A stretch of 64,000 bases of DNA from positions 1 through 64,000 of the forward strand of contig CANGNV010000005.1 of the NCBI GenBank assembly GCA_947455485.1, given 5' to 3'. Position numbers and translations under genes: made by a program. Of the stretch, positions 27,360 to 36,745 are shown piece after piece; position 1 is the stretch's first letter, and the number at the start of each line of letters is the position of its first letter. The DNA comes from Burkholderiaceae bacterium (lineage in GTDB: Bacteria > Pseudomonadota > Gammaproteobacteria > Burkholderiales > Burkholderiaceae). The notes beneath the pieces are model-generated. The model searched no databases, was not told the origin of the DNA, and saw only the letters and a list, made by a program, of their open reading frames with translations.

Positions 27360-28658
27360 TTAAGCAACTTCAGCATTAGGATCAGAACGCTCCAGCTCTA
27401 AAGAAGCAGCTAATAAAGCCAGGCGAGCGACAACGCCATAGAGATAAAAACGATTAGGCGGCGCGCTACCAGGCTTGGCGCCTAGGTCTGGCATGGAGTT
27501 TTGCTCGAATGCCAAAGGCACAAAATGCATGCCCGGCGCGTTCAAATTCTCATCAGGCCCACGGTCAGTATGTACGCGATAGAAACCACCAATCACATAG
27601 CGATCAATCATATACACCACCGGCTCAGCGACAGCTTCATTCACTTTCTCAAAGGTATAAACACCTTCCTGAATCAATACATCGCTTACCTCAAGGCCTT
27701 CTTTAACGACACTCATCTTATTGCGGTCTTTGCGATTCAAACCTTTGAGCTGGGCAGGATCATTCACCACCATCACACCCATGCCATATGTACCAGCATC
27801 TGCTTTAACAACGACATATGGCTTTTCTTTGATGCCGTACTCACGGTATTTCTTGGCAGTTTTCTTGAGAACTTTCTCTACCGCTGCTTGCAATTCTTCC
27901 TCGCCCTTACGCTCATGGAAATTCACATTAGAGCAACTAGCAAAATAAGGGTTGATCATCCAAGGATCAATATCAACTACCTTCGCAAATTTCTTTGCGA
28001 CTTCATCGTAGGCAGCAAAGTGATTTGACTTGCGGCGCACATGCCAACCAGCATGGAGGCCGGGCAAGAGATACTGCTCATGCAGATTTTCTAAGATCGG
28101 AGGAATGCCTGCTGACAAATCATTATTTAGCAAAATTGAACAAGGATCGAAATCTTTTAATCCCAATCGCTGCTTCTTCAAACCTAAGCGAGATAGAGGC
28201 TCCATCAAGAGGCGATTGCCATCTGGCAAATCTATCCACGTTGGCTTTTTAATTTCATCTGACAAAGTGCCCAAACGTACATTCAAACCTGCTTGACGCA
28301 AGATCGAGGATAGGCGCGCAATATTCTGCAAGTAGAAAGTATTGCGAGTGTGTCGCTCAGGTATCAACAGTAAATTTTTTGCTTCGGGACAAATCTTCTC
28401 AATTGCTGCCATTGCAGCCTGGACCGCCAAAGGCAACATCTGTGGAGATAGATTATTAAAACCGCCCGGAAACAGATTGGTGTCGACTGGGGCTAGCTTA
28501 AAGCCAGCATTACGCAGATCAACCGAACAGTAGAACGGCGGAGTGTGCTCCTGCCACTCAAGCCTAAACCAGCGCTCAATAGTTGGAGTTGCTTCTAATA
28601 CCTTCGACTCGAGATCGAGAAGAGGGCCGCTAAGGGCAGTGATGAGATGTGGAACCAT
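27360..28658 (-). CDS. gshA: glutamate-cysteine ligase (proteobacterial ATP-grasp-like type)
   Basis: First step of glutathione synthesis. 432 residues of the GshA type described from Acidithiobacillus, not the E. coli type: 'VVVKADAGTYGMGVMVV' is the glycine-rich nucleotide loop (about residue 285), followed by 'IQEGVYTFEKVNEAVAEPVVYMIDRYVIGGFYRV'. The type call relies on recognising the family by layout. Its upstream flank holds two hairpins that end the amtB transcript, so it has its own promoter in about 30 nt or uses readthrough. Confidence 0.93.
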   Translation of the reverse strand: MVPHLITALSGPLLDLESKVLEATPTIERWFRLEWQEHTPPFYCSVDLRNAGFKLAPVDTNLFPGGFNNLSPQMLPLAVQAAMAAIEKICPEAKNLLLIPERHTRNTFYLQNIARLSSILRQAGLNVRLGTLSDEIKKPTWIDLPDGNRLLMEPLSRLGLKKQRLGLKDFDPCSILLNNDLSAGIPPILENLHEQYLLPGLHAGWHVRRKSNHFAAYDEVAKKFAKVVDIDPWMINPYFASCSNVNFHERKGEEELQAAVEKVLKKTAKKYREYGIKEKPYVVVKADAGTYGMGVMVVNDPAQLKGLNRKDRNKMSVVKEGLEVSDVLIQEGVYTFEKVNEAVAEPVVYMIDRYVIGGFYRVHTDRGPDENLNAPGMHFVPLAFEQNSMPDLGAKPGSAPPNRFYLYGVVARLALLAASLELERSDPNAEVA

Positions 28659-28687
28659 TTCACCATTGTAAGATTTTTAAAAGAAAG

Positions 28688-28711
28688 ACGCGGAATCCGA
28701 GGATCCCGCGC
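28688..28711 (-). terminator. second hairpin of a tandem amtB terminator
   Basis: CGCGGAAT and ATCCCGCG pair with one A-C mismatch around CCGAGG. Read on the minus strand it is followed by TCTTTCTTTT. It lies just upstream of the gshA start (28658) and backs up the hairpin at 28713-28742. Confidence 0.65.
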
Positions 28712-28712
28712 T

Positions 28713-28742
28713 TAAAAACCGGGCAGCCAACTAAAGCCGCCC
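28713..28742 (-). terminator. first hairpin terminator after amtB
   Basis: GGGCAGC and GCCGCCC form a 7-bp stem with one A-C mismatch; on the minus strand GGTTTTT follows directly. Located 22 nt after the amtB stop. Confidence 0.7.
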
Positions 28743-28763
28743 AGTGAGGGGTAAAACAGCTAA

Positions 28764-30227
28764 TTAAGACTCGTAAGCGGACTCACCGTGGGAGCTGATA
28801 TCCAAACCTTCGCGCTCTTCATCTTCTTTAACGCGCAGACCGATCACCATATCAACCAATTTGTAGGCGATATAAGAAACTACGCCAGACCAAATTAGGG
28901 TAACGATGACGCCTTGGCTCTGAATCCACAATTGGCTAGCGATGGAGTAATCAGGAGCTGCAGCATTCGCAACATAATCCCAAATACCTGTTCCGCCTAA
29001 AGCTGGGTCTGCGAACACACCAGTTAACAAAGCGCCCAAGATACCGCCAACGCCATGCACACCGAATACGTCCAAGCTGTCATCTGAACCCAAAATCTTC
29101 TTGAGACCAGAAACACCCCACAAGCAAACTACGCCAGCAGCAGCACCAATTACGAGGGCACCCATTGGGCCAACGAAACCAGCAGCAGGAGTAACAGCAA
29201 CTAAACCAGCTACGCAACCAGATGCACCACCCAACATGGAAGGCTTACCTTTATGAACCCACTCAGCAACTGACCAGCTCAATACTGCTGCAGCTGTTGC
29301 CAACAATGTGTTCACGAATGCCAAGGCTGCACTACCGTTTGCTTCGAGAGCAGAACCAGCATTGAAACCAAACCAACCAAACCACAAGAGTGAAGCACCA
29401 ATCATCACGAACACTAAGTTATGCGGCTTCATTGCTTCTTTGCCGTAACCTAAACGTTTGCCGATCACGAATGAACCTACCAAGCCTGCGATCGCAGCAT
29501 TGATGTGAACAACGGTACCACCAGCAAAGTCGAGAACACCCTTCTGCCACAACCAACCAGCACGTGCTGTGATTGCTTCAAGTGATGCTGCATCTTTGAT
29601 GTCATCAGGACCAGGCCAGAACCAAACCATGTGAGCGATTGGCAAGTAGCTGAAAGTGAACCAAAGAATTACAAACAACACGATTGCAGAAAACTTAGCG
29701 CGCTCAGCAAATGAACCAATGATCAAGCAGCAAGTAATAGTTGCAAACGCAGCTTGGAAGGCCATAAATACATACTCAGGAATCACAATGCCTTTACTAA
29801 ATGTCGCGGCAACTGAATCTGGAGTCATACCTTGCAAGAACAAGCGATCGAATCCACCAATGAATGCGCCGCCTTCAGTAAATGCAAAGCTGTATCCATA
29901 GAGGGACCACAATACTGTGATCAACGCGAACACAAACATACACTGTACGAGTACAGAAAGAATGTTCTTGCTGCGTGTTAAACCACCGTAGAACAAAGCC
30001 AAACCAGGCAATGTCATCAAGATTACTAGTGCTGTACACACTAATACCCATGCTGTATCACCTTTGTTTGGAACTAATGCAGGAGCAGCGGCAACTGCAG
30101 CGGCAGCCGCAGCAGCAACTGGCTTAGCTTCATCAGCAAAGGCTGGCGAAGCCACCATGACACTGGTTGCACCAATAGCCAAGGCCATTGCGCTTCCAGC
30201 TAGGAGTCGTTTCATCCAAGTTAACAT
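28764..30227 (-). CDS. amtB: ammonium transporter
   Basis: Trimeric inner-membrane NH3/NH4+ channel. Signal peptide (1 to about 30, 'VMVASPAFADEA'), an Ala-rich linker, then eleven helices with 'WVLVCTALVILMTLPGLALFYGG' and the two pore histidines in 'GTVVHINAAIAGL' and 'GVHGVGGILG'. The C-terminal tail ends 'DEEREGLDISSHGESAYES', the conserved cytoplasmic PII-binding tail. I start at 30227 (AGAGAGG six nt upstream); a longer in-frame reading would run into glnK. Coupled to glnK upstream (13 nt). Confidence 0.96.
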   Translation of the reverse strand: MLTWMKRLLAGSAMALAIGATSVMVASPAFADEAKPVAAAAAAAVAAAPALVPNKGDTAWVLVCTALVILMTLPGLALFYGGLTRSKNILSVLVQCMFVFALITVLWSLYGYSFAFTEGGAFIGGFDRLFLQGMTPDSVAATFSKGIVIPEYVFMAFQAAFATITCCLIIGSFAERAKFSAIVLFVILWFTFSYLPIAHMVWFWPGPDDIKDAASLEAITARAGWLWQKGVLDFAGGTVVHINAAIAGLVGSFVIGKRLGYGKEAMKPHNLVFVMIGASLLWFGWFGFNAGSALEANGSAALAFVNTLLATAAAVLSWSVAEWVHKGKPSMLGGASGCVAGLVAVTPAAGFVGPMGALVIGAAAGVVCLWGVSGLKKILGSDDSLDVFGVHGVGGILGALLTGVFADPALGGTGIWDYVANAAAPDYSIASQLWIQSQGVIVTLIWSGVVSYIAYKLVDMVIGLRVKEDEEREGLDISSHGESAYES

Positions 30228-30240
30228 TTTGAACCTCTCT

Positions 30241-30591
<351 letters not shown>

Positions 30592-30604
30592 TCAGAGGAA
30601 AGAA

Positions 30605-31462
30605 TTAGAAAGTTTTTGTAAGAGATACAACTGCACCACCACGACCGGCTGAACCATTGTTTGCTCCACTAGCTCCAGTCCAAGTACTCCACCAAGCGGG
30701 ATTTGCATTTGTGCTTACATAAGCGGCTGCGAGAGACAAGCCACCACCAAAGTCCTTAGTAGCACCAATTTTCCAATCGGTATAACTTAGATTATTCAGT
30801 GAGCCATTAGTAGCGCTAATTGTTGATTGTGGTTGGCCAGCAACATACTGGTAACCAACGTGACCATTCAAACTAATACCCCAGAACCCAGTATCGTAGT
30901 TAGCGGTTAAGTCTGGATAGAATGAGCCGCCACTATTTGGGATGCCGAAAATATTAGTTAGCGAATAGTTAACCTTAACAAATCCAGTCACTGGGCCAAA
31001 GGTGAAATTCTGAGCCACATATAACTCTGTTGTGTTTGGATTAAGCATTGAGCCAGCTGGATATGAACCAGACTGTGGGTAGTAATACTGGAGCACACCA
31101 AAATCAGATGCAAAACCTTCCCCAATTAACTCTTTCTTAAAACCACCATAGAAATCCATCTCGACCGGAGCTCTAACGCCATTGTTCGTGGTGTTCGCAA
31201 CCCAGTTAATTGTGCTGTTCCAGTTACCAATATACAAACCGCTTTCATGTGCATAATCAAAGCCACCTTGAATTGCTGGTTGATAGTTTGACTGAGTAAT
31301 ACCGCGGTAACGGTAGTCATTAGTGATGGTCACGTTTGCTGTTATTGGGCTCACTTCAGGAGCTGCTGGAGCTTCCGCTGCAGGAGCTGTTTGCGCAAAT
31401 GCTGCTGTTGCAAATAAGCCAGATGCTGCAAGAGCGATGGCTGTCTTTTGAATAGTTTTCAT
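30605..31462 (-). CDS. TorF family putative outer-membrane porin
   Basis: 285 residues with a cleavable signal peptide ('AATGLFATAAFAQ'-type, ends about residue 24), a Pro/Ala linker and an aromatic-rich repeated beta-strand pattern ending in Phe ('VVSLTKTF'), as for outer-membrane barrels. 'NVTITNDYRYRGITQSNYQPAIQGGFDY' is the family start. ATG at 31462 has AAGGAG five nt upstream. Linked to glnK-amtB, so probably part of a nitrogen-uptake response; the solute is unknown. Confidence 0.9.
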   Translation of the reverse strand: MKTIQKTAIALAASGLFATAAFAQTAPAAEAPAAPEVSPITANVTITNDYRYRGITQSNYQPAIQGGFDYAHESGLYIGNWNSTINWVANTTNNGVRAPVEMDFYGGFKKELIGEGFASDFGVLQYYYPQSGSYPAGSMLNPNTTELYVAQNFTFGPVTGFVKVNYSLTNIFGIPNSGGSFYPDLTANYDTGFWGISLNGHVGYQYVAGQPQSTISATNGSLNNLSYTDWKIGATKDFGGGLSLAAAYVSTNANPAWWSTWTGASGANNGSAGRGGAVVSLTKTF

Positions 31463-31544
31463 ATAAAACTCCTTAGTGGTCATGAAAAAGGGATAAATGC
31501 TTTATTGCATGGAGTGATCATGAATCTCGGGAGCCACCTCTATT

Positions 31545-31621
31545 TGGTGCAATTCCCCTAAATAAGGCTTATGCCCAACTTTGGTGCTTATATATGCACC
31601 ATTTCCGTTCATTTTGGTGCA
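31545..31621 (-). promoter_or_regulatory. cluster of NtrC-like half-sites upstream of porin-glnK-amtB
   Basis: Four TGGTGC/GCACC elements lie within 77 nt: TGGTGCA at 31545-31551, TGGTGC at 31582-31587, TGCACCA at 31595-31601 and TGGTGCA at 31615-31621. The 17-mer at 31572-31588 (TGCCCAAC..TGGTGCT) matches the NtrC consensus TGCACCAnnnTGGTGCA at 13 of 17 positions on the minus strand. They sit 83-160 nt upstream of the porin start, a usual distance for sigma-54 enhancers. The best -24/-12 candidate (31521-31536, minus) is poor. Inferred, not proven. Confidence 0.6.
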
Positions 31622-31721
31622 ATTTCTCTGTTTTTAGCTGTTTTGCCCTGTTTTTGGCGCTACAACTTAAAATACGATCTGTATCTTTTATGCAACTTTC
31701 AATAGAACGGTGGGCAGCATT

Positions 31722-31976
31722 ATGCAAAAACCAGGCGAAATCTTAGAACAAATCCAGCGCATTGCTAGCGATATGCAAAACAAGGTTGGGGATGCTATTC
31801 GCAATTCACCCGCGCAAGAGATTGAAAAGAATGTGCGTGCGATGATGAATCAAGGTTTTCAGAAAATGGATCTGGTTACTCGCGAAGAATTTGATTTGCA
31901 ATCCAAAGTACTTGCTAAGACCAGAGAAAAGTTAGAAGCCCTCGAAGCTAAAGTGGCTGCTTTAGAAAAGTCTTAA
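31722..31976 (+). CDS. ubiK: ubiquinone biosynthesis accessory factor UbiK (BMFP family)
   Basis: 84 residues, mostly one helix plus a C-terminal leucine-zipper-like coiled coil ('LAKTREKLEALEAKVAALEKS'-type heptads). UbiK trimers bind UbiJ and aid ubiquinone synthesis in E. coli. The ATG at 31722 is used; an upstream GTG at 31710 is a possible alternative. Divergent from the porin gene across about 260 nt holding the NtrC-like elements. Confidence 0.88.
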   Translation: MQKPGEILEQIQRIASDMQNKVGDAIRNSPAQEIEKNVRAMMNQGFQKMDLVTREEFDLQSKVLAKTREKLEALEAKVAALEKS

Positions 31977-32001
31977 TCAAAATCTCAGTTTCATCTAGAA
32001 A

Positions 32002-32601
32002 CTATTCTGGATGAAACTCATCAAAGAAATTAGAGTAAGCCTCTTCAGAGAAAAACTGTTTTGCAGGCACCCGTGCTGGCGCAGTATGCAAAATCGAGAT
32101 CTGATAAATCCAAGCTCCATTGTCTGGTGTAAGTCTGGTGATCCAACGCACACGCATTGACTGCTCTACTGCACCAGTGGATTTAAATTCTAAAAAATAA
32201 TCTTTAGTGGAAAGACGCTGCCGATTAGCTGCCTGATAAAAGGCATCGGCAGTAACAGCGCTTTCTAAATTAACGTTTGCACGGCTCAATAGATTGCCTT
32301 GCAATTGCTCCAATAGTTTAGGTGCAAGCGCGACTTGATCTTTACCCAAGTGAATCGTGCTCACCGAATAAATATCATCCTCAATTTTTACCGCTTCTAA
32401 GGTTTGTGGAATTTCTTGATCTTGATATGGTATTCGTCGCTCAATTTTTTCAGGCTTACCTGGAAACAAAGTGCTATAGCCCTCTTGTGGCGACTGCACA
32501 GTGCGCCAATCTAATTTGGGGCTACAAGCGGAAAGTAGAAATGCAAATGCTAGAACTACACCAAGCTTTTTAAGAATCGGTTTAGACAATTCCAGCCCCA
32601 T
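32002..32601 (-). CDS. uncharacterised lipoprotein
   Basis: 199 residues with an N-terminal lipobox LSAC (Cys26 counted from the ATG at 32601), then a soluble domain of unknown family beginning '[25 protein letters not shown]', a layout that recalls small periplasmic 'photosystem-PsbP-like' lipid-exposed domains but is not firmly recognisable. Start is uncertain (ATG at 32601 or 32619; neither has a clear ribosome site). It overlaps the 3' end of lipA by about 20 nt and is probably cotranscribed with it. Confidence 0.75.
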   Translation of the reverse strand: MGLELSKPILKKLGVVLAFAFLLSACSPKLDWRTVQSPQEGYSTLFPGKPEKIERRIPYQDQEIPQTLEAVKIEDDIYSVSTIHLGKDQVALAPKLLEQLQGNLLSRANVNLESAVTADAFYQAANRQRLSTKDYFLEFKSTGAVEQSMRVRWITRLTPDNGAWIYQISILHTAPARVPAKQFFSEEAYSNFFDEFHPE

Positions 32602-33598
32602 GCGCTTGTTGGTCAGCATGGTAGCTAGAGCGCACCATCGCGCCTACGGCAGCATGTGAGAAGCCCATTGCATAAGCTTCTTCTTCAAATCGCTTAAAGA
32701 CGTCGGGGTGCACATAGCGACGAACTGGCAGGTGATGTCCTGAAGGAGCTAGATACTGACCAATAGTCAGCATATCAATATTGTGTTCACGCATATCGCG
32801 CATGACTTCTAAAATTTCTTCGTCAGTTTCTCCCAGGCCAACCATTAAACCGCTCTTGGTTGGGATATGCGGGAAGCGCTCTTTGAAGTCTTTTAATAAT
32901 TTCAATGAGTGTGCGTAATCAGCACCAGGACGCGCCTCTTTATATAATCGCGGCACAGTTTCTAAATTGTGATTCATCACATCGGGCAAACCTTGCGGCG
33001 CATGCTCAGAAAAAATATCCAAAGCCTTATCTAAGCGACCCCGAAAATCCGGCACTAAGACTTCGATCCTAGTATTTGGAGAGAGGTCTCGCGACTGAGA
33101 AATGCAATCCACATAATGCATGGCGCCACCATCACGTAAGTCGTCTCGATCTACGCTAGTAATCACCACATAATTTAATTTAAGAGCAGCGATCGTACGC
33201 GCCAAATTGCCAGGCTCTTTGGTATCCAGCGGATCTGGTCTACCGTGGCCCACATCACAAAATGGGCAACGACGGGTACATTTATCACCCATGATCATGA
33301 AGGTAGCGGTACCCTTACCAAAACATTCACCAATATTGGGGCAACTTGCTTCTTCACAAACGGTGACCAACTCATTCTCACGAAGAATCTTTTTAATCTC
33401 AGCGAAGCGAGAATTTCCAGAGGCAGCTTTTACTCTTATCCAATCTGGCTTTTTGAGTACTTGCTCCAAGGGAACAATCTTGATCGGAATACGCGCAGTT
33501 TTCTCACTCGACTTTTGCTTACGTGAAGCATCGTAATTAAGATCTTGGCGACTATTACTAGTGGCGACAGTATCGAGGTCCGGCTTATTGGTAGTCAT
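32582..33598 (-). CDS. lipA: lipoyl synthase
   Basis: Radical SAM enzyme that inserts sulfur at C6 and C8 of protein-bound octanoate. The auxiliary cluster is C81-x4-C86-x5-C92, and the radical SAM cluster is C107-x3-C111-x2-C114, spaced as in the family. The N-terminus is about 50 residues longer than the shortest homologues and mostly polar. It overlaps lipB by 4 nt (ATGA), so octanoyl transfer and sulfur insertion are produced together. Confidence 0.97.
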   Translation of the reverse strand: MTTNKPDLDTVATSNSRQDLNYDASRKQKSSEKTARIPIKIVPLEQVLKKPDWIRVKAASGNSRFAEIKKILRENELVTVCEEASCPNIGECFGKGTATFMIMGDKCTRRCPFCDVGHGRPDPLDTKEPGNLARTIAALKLNYVVITSVDRDDLRDGGAMHYVDCISQSRDLSPNTRIEVLVPDFRGRLDKALDIFSEHAPQGLPDVMNHNLETVPRLYKEARPGADYAHSLKLLKDFKERFPHIPTKSGLMVGLGETDEEILEVMRDMREHNIDMLTIGQYLAPSGHHLPVRRYVHPDVFKRFEEEAYAMGFSHAAVGAMVRSSYHADQQAHGAGIV

Positions 33599-34239
33599 GA
33601 TGAAGTCAGTTGCTTTTGCAAATGCCCTAAAAGGGTTTGGCTAATAATGTCTATATTGTCCTTGATCCCAAGGGTTTGCATATCCACCGTCCTTAAGCCC
33701 TCATACCCACATGGGTGAATACGGGCAAAAGCCGCCAAATCGGTCGCTACGTTCAAGGCAAGCCCATGATAGGAGCATCCCTTAGAGACTTTGAGGCCCA
33801 ATGCCGCAATCTTGGCACCCTGATACTCCAATGGCACCGCACTCTCCCGAGCAACATAAATGCCGGGCGCACCAGCATGCCTTTCTGCCTGAATTCCAAA
33901 GTCGGCAAGGGCATCAATCAAAGCCTGCTCGATTCGGGAGACCAGCTCTTTTACAAAAATCCCCAAACGCCGAAGATCAAGTAATAGGTACACCACGATC
34001 TGCCCAGGGCCGTGATAAGTGATCTCACCACCACGATCCACCTGTACTAAAGGAATTTGATTGCTTGGGGAATGCAAATTACTAGCATCTCCTGCTAAAC
34101 CTAAAGTAAACACTGGAGGATGCTCAAGAATCCAAATTTCATCTGGAGTATCACTATCTCGCTGCTGTGTGAAATCCCGCATCGCTTGATAAGTTGACTC
34201 GTAGTGAGCCACCCCCAAATGTTTTACTAAAAAACTCAT
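33595..34239 (-). CDS. lipB: octanoyl-[ACP]:protein N-octanoyltransferase
   Basis: Transfers octanoate from acyl carrier protein to lipoyl domains, the substrate for LipA. 214 residues with '[21 protein letters not shown]' (about 70-90), the catalytic Lys in '[24 protein letters not shown]' and the adjacent Cys. Starts 10 nt after the DUF493 gene and overlaps lipA. Confidence 0.97.
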   Translation of the reverse strand: MSFLVKHLGVAHYESTYQAMRDFTQQRDSDTPDEIWILEHPPVFTLGLAGDASNLHSPSNQIPLVQVDRGGEITYHGPGQIVVYLLLDLRRLGIFVKELVSRIEQALIDALADFGIQAERHAGAPGIYVARESAVPLEYQGAKIAALGLKVSKGCSYHGLALNVATDLAAFARIHPCGYEGLRTVDMQTLGIKDNIDIISQTLLGHLQKQLTSS

Positions 34240-34248
34240 GCGAATAAT

Positions 34249-34518
34249 TTAGAGGACAACACTAACCAAAGGATGTGTGGATAAAGTGCGATACAACTCA
34301 TCTAACTGCTCACGGCTGGTCGCAGTAATTGGTAAGGTAATGCCGAGATAATTTCCATCTTTAGAAGGCCGCTGCTCAACTTTGCTCTCATCAAGCATAG
34401 GGTCAAATTGACGTGCAATATGCAAGATTGCAGGCAGATACTCTGGGTTAGTCTTGCCCATTACCTTAATTGGAAACTCTGATGGATATTCAATAAGCGA
34501 TTTTCTATCTTCAGTCAT
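34249..34518 (-). CDS. DUF493/YbeD family protein
   Basis: 89-residue small ferredoxin-like-fold protein: 'SLIEYPSEFPIKVMGKTN' and 'GNYLGITLPITATSREQLDELYRTLSTHPLVSVVL' are the typical beginning and end. In many proteobacteria ybeD is beside lipB, as here (gap 10 nt), so a lipoate or metabolic regulatory role has been suggested, but nothing in the sequence shows it. Confidence 0.9.
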   Translation of the reverse strand: MTEDRKSLIEYPSEFPIKVMGKTNPEYLPAILHIARQFDPMLDESKVEQRPSKDGNYLGITLPITATSREQLDELYRTLSTHPLVSVVL

Positions 34519-34543
34519 GTCTTTTTATCTTTCTCAATTTTCT

Positions 34544-35260
34544 TTATTGATTGCGGTGATCGGGCATACCCAACCAAGCACCTGTGATGATGTTACGAAT
34601 GCAATGTAAACGTCGATGGAAAAAATGATCAGCTCCCGGCACCACTTGCACTGTTAATTCTTGAGGGCGCGCCCAATCCAAAACATCAATCAGAGGAATA
34701 GTTTCATCCACTTCGCCATGAATCAAAATCGTATCAGCAGGCACGGGTGCCAGGACCCACTTGCCCGCTGCACTACCCACCATGACGAGTCGCTCGGCTG
34801 GGCGCCCTAGCTCTGCTAAGCGCCGTACTAAATGGGTTCCGACAAAGCTTCCAAATGAAAATCCAGAAACTACCAAAGGCAAGGTATTTGCAGTCTGCAC
34901 CCAGGCCTGTTGTGAGGTGGCCTCAAATTGATTCCAGCTTGAAGGTGTGCGCATCCAATCAGTGACATGTAGCAAGTCTTCCATCTCGCCAACGCCGTCA
35001 TCATGCACACCAGCTGTGGCACCTACTCCGCGAAAATTGGGGCGCACACTGACGTATCCCAGTTGATTAAATGCGCGAGCCATTGTTTGCGCAACCTTGT
35101 TATCCATTGTTCCGCCCATTAGCGGATGTGGATGCGCGACTAAGGCTAAACCTCTCACTGCGAAATCAGGATTATTTTTTAATTCATCAGGTAGATCAAT
35201 CGACATTTCGATTTGACCCACAACGCCATCAATATGAATTATTTTTGTACGGCTATTCAT
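34544..35260 (-). CDS. alpha/beta hydrolase family protein
   Basis: 238 residues, cytoplasmic. The nucleophile elbow is G-F-S-F-G ('VVSGFSFGSFVG', about 123-134) and the catalytic His follows in 'VVPGADHFFHRRL'. 'ALVAHPHPLMGGTMDNKVAQT' is the signature of the YsdA-type dienelactone-hydrolase-like group. Substrate unknown. It starts 24 nt after the ferredoxin gene stop, in the same direction. Confidence 0.88.
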   Translation of the reverse strand: MNSRTKIIHIDGVVGQIEMSIDLPDELKNNPDFAVRGLALVAHPHPLMGGTMDNKVAQTMARAFNQLGYVSVRPNFRGVGATAGVHDDGVGEMEDLLHVTDWMRTPSSWNQFEATSQQAWVQTANTLPLVVSGFSFGSFVGTHLVRRLAELGRPAERLVMVGSAAGKWVLAPVPADTILIHGEVDETIPLIDVLDWARPQELTVQVVPGADHFFHRRLHCIRNIITGAWLGMPDHRNQ

Positions 35261-35283
35261 GTGTAGAACTTTCTCAATTCTTT

Positions 35284-35592
35284 TTAAGCTAACTGCAGAC
35301 GCTCTACTGGGCGCCCTTGTATTAAGTGTGACTGGATAATTTCTTCGATGTCTTCAGTATCTACAAAGGTGTACCAAATACCCTCTGGATAAATCACTGC
35401 CACCGGGCCATCAGCACAACGGTCTAAACATCCCGCCTTATTAATGCGAATTTTTCCTGGGCCAGATAGTCCCAACTCTTTTACACGATTTTTTGCATAT
35501 TCAAATAATGCAAAAGCGTTATGGCGATCGCAGCAATCGTCGCCATTACTACGCTGGTTTAGACAGAAAAAAACATGGTGCTTAAAACTCAT
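35284..35592 (-). CDS. thioredoxin-like [2Fe-2S] ferredoxin
   Basis: 102 residues. Four cysteines for one [2Fe-2S] cluster are arranged as C...CC and 'AGCLDRCADGPVAVIYPEG', the NuoE/Shethna-like fold seen in small (2Fe-2S) ferredoxins. The ATG at 35592 is used because the codon 12 nt upstream is TTG. Between VanZ and the hydrolase on the same strand. Its partner is not known. Confidence 0.88.
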   Translation of the reverse strand: MSFKHHVFFCLNQRSNGDDCCDRHNAFALFEYAKNRVKELGLSGPGKIRINKAGCLDRCADGPVAVIYPEGIWYTFVDTEDIEEIIQSHLIQGRPVERLQLA

Positions 35593-35604
35593 AAAAAATC
35601 TCAA

Positions 35605-36699
35605 TTAAGGTTTTAGATTAAGGGCGGCTCTATTTCGGAGTGCCCACAGTAAAGCTAATGGCAACCATACTACGGAAACCCATTGCATCAATTCATTAAA
35701 GTGTAATAGCCGGCCTTGATACCAGTGTCGTAATGTCAAAATGAAATAAGGATTGTCCGGCAAGAGATTAATTACCAGGGTGGCACTGACCAAACAAGCG
35801 ATTGCAAGCCAAGCTTTGCTAGCTAAAGAAAATTGGAGCGCCCATCTAAGCAAGAGGGTTCCCAACACCATCCCTCCAATAGCCCCCGCGGTAAGCCACG
35901 AGAAACTGAATTCTGCCCCGAATTGCAATGCAGTAAAGGTAATTTTGACCAGAACGGTGAAGCAAAGTAGGCTATTCAAAATTTTCCACTGGGGTGCTTT
36001 TGCGCGCATCCCTAGAGATAGCAGAAGTCCGGTGCCTAACCAACAAATCGCGGTAATGATGGATTCCTGGATGAAATGATTCACCACCATCGTTCCCCAG
36101 TCGACTGAGGCAAAAATAGCATGTCCCCACACCCCAGTCCCCAACCAAGAACTTTGGGGATAGATCTGAGCCCAAGGAAAAAGTAAAAATAAGGCGCAAG
36201 CGGCCCAGTTCAAACCAAACCACTGGTCAAAGCGCCGGCGTACTGCGCTACCAGAGAGCCACTGGGGTCCCAAGGGAATCGCCAATAGGCCGCCCATCAA
36301 TCCACCTAAGACATTAGCCCACCAATCCATTTGACTGGGAATGCGAGTGGGTAACCAAGTTTGCAATGACTCGACGCTAAAAGCCAATACCGCACTAAAG
36401 CTCAAGGCGATACCCAAGGCAACGAAATTTCGCCAACGTGGATAGCAGGCAAAGACCAACAAAAATCCCAAGGGGATGTAGGCCAGAATATTGACAGAAA
36501 CGTCAAAGAGCGTAATAAAGCGGGGTAAAGGAGCATCCAACCACGCCCAAGCAGCAATCCCGTTGTCAAAGTTGAAATCAAAGGGATTTAGGCTGACATA
36601 GATGATTAAAAGCGCATAGCTCAAGCTAATGGCCCTGGCCAAAGGCATAGCTTGGAGTGGCCAAATAAACTTGCGAGGACGCTGATCTTCGTGATGCAT
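35605..36699 (-). CDS. VanZ family membrane protein
   Basis: 364 residues with about nine to ten helices. The VanZ-like domain occupies the N-terminal half ('ISLSYALLIIYVSLNPF', 'VNILAYIPLGFLLVFA', 'SVESLQTWLPTRIPSQMDWWANVLGGLMGGL'), named after the vancomycin-resistance gene but widespread without that role. The C-terminal half is a further membrane region without assignable family. Divergent from birA across 46 nt. Confidence 0.85.
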   Translation of the reverse strand: MHHEDQRPRKFIWPLQAMPLARAISLSYALLIIYVSLNPFDFNFDNGIAAWAWLDAPLPRFITLFDVSVNILAYIPLGFLLVFACYPRWRNFVALGIALSFSAVLAFSVESLQTWLPTRIPSQMDWWANVLGGLMGGLLAIPLGPQWLSGSAVRRRFDQWFGLNWAACALFLLFPWAQIYPQSSWLGTGVWGHAIFASVDWGTMVVNHFIQESIITAICWLGTGLLLSLGMRAKAPQWKILNSLLCFTVLVKITFTALQFGAEFSFSWLTAGAIGGMVLGTLLLRWALQFSLASKAWLAIACLVSATLVINLLPDNPYFILTLRHWYQGRLLHFNELMQWVSVVWLPLALLWALRNRAALNLKP

Positions 36700-36745
36700 T
36701 CCATCATTCTAGGTCAGCCAGGTCAGATCTTTCTACAATAGGAAA

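Noticed and set aside
27501-28028. A 175-codon open frame opposite gshA
   Set aside because: Shadow of gshA; no start context, no domain, many His/Ile runs typical of antisense frames.
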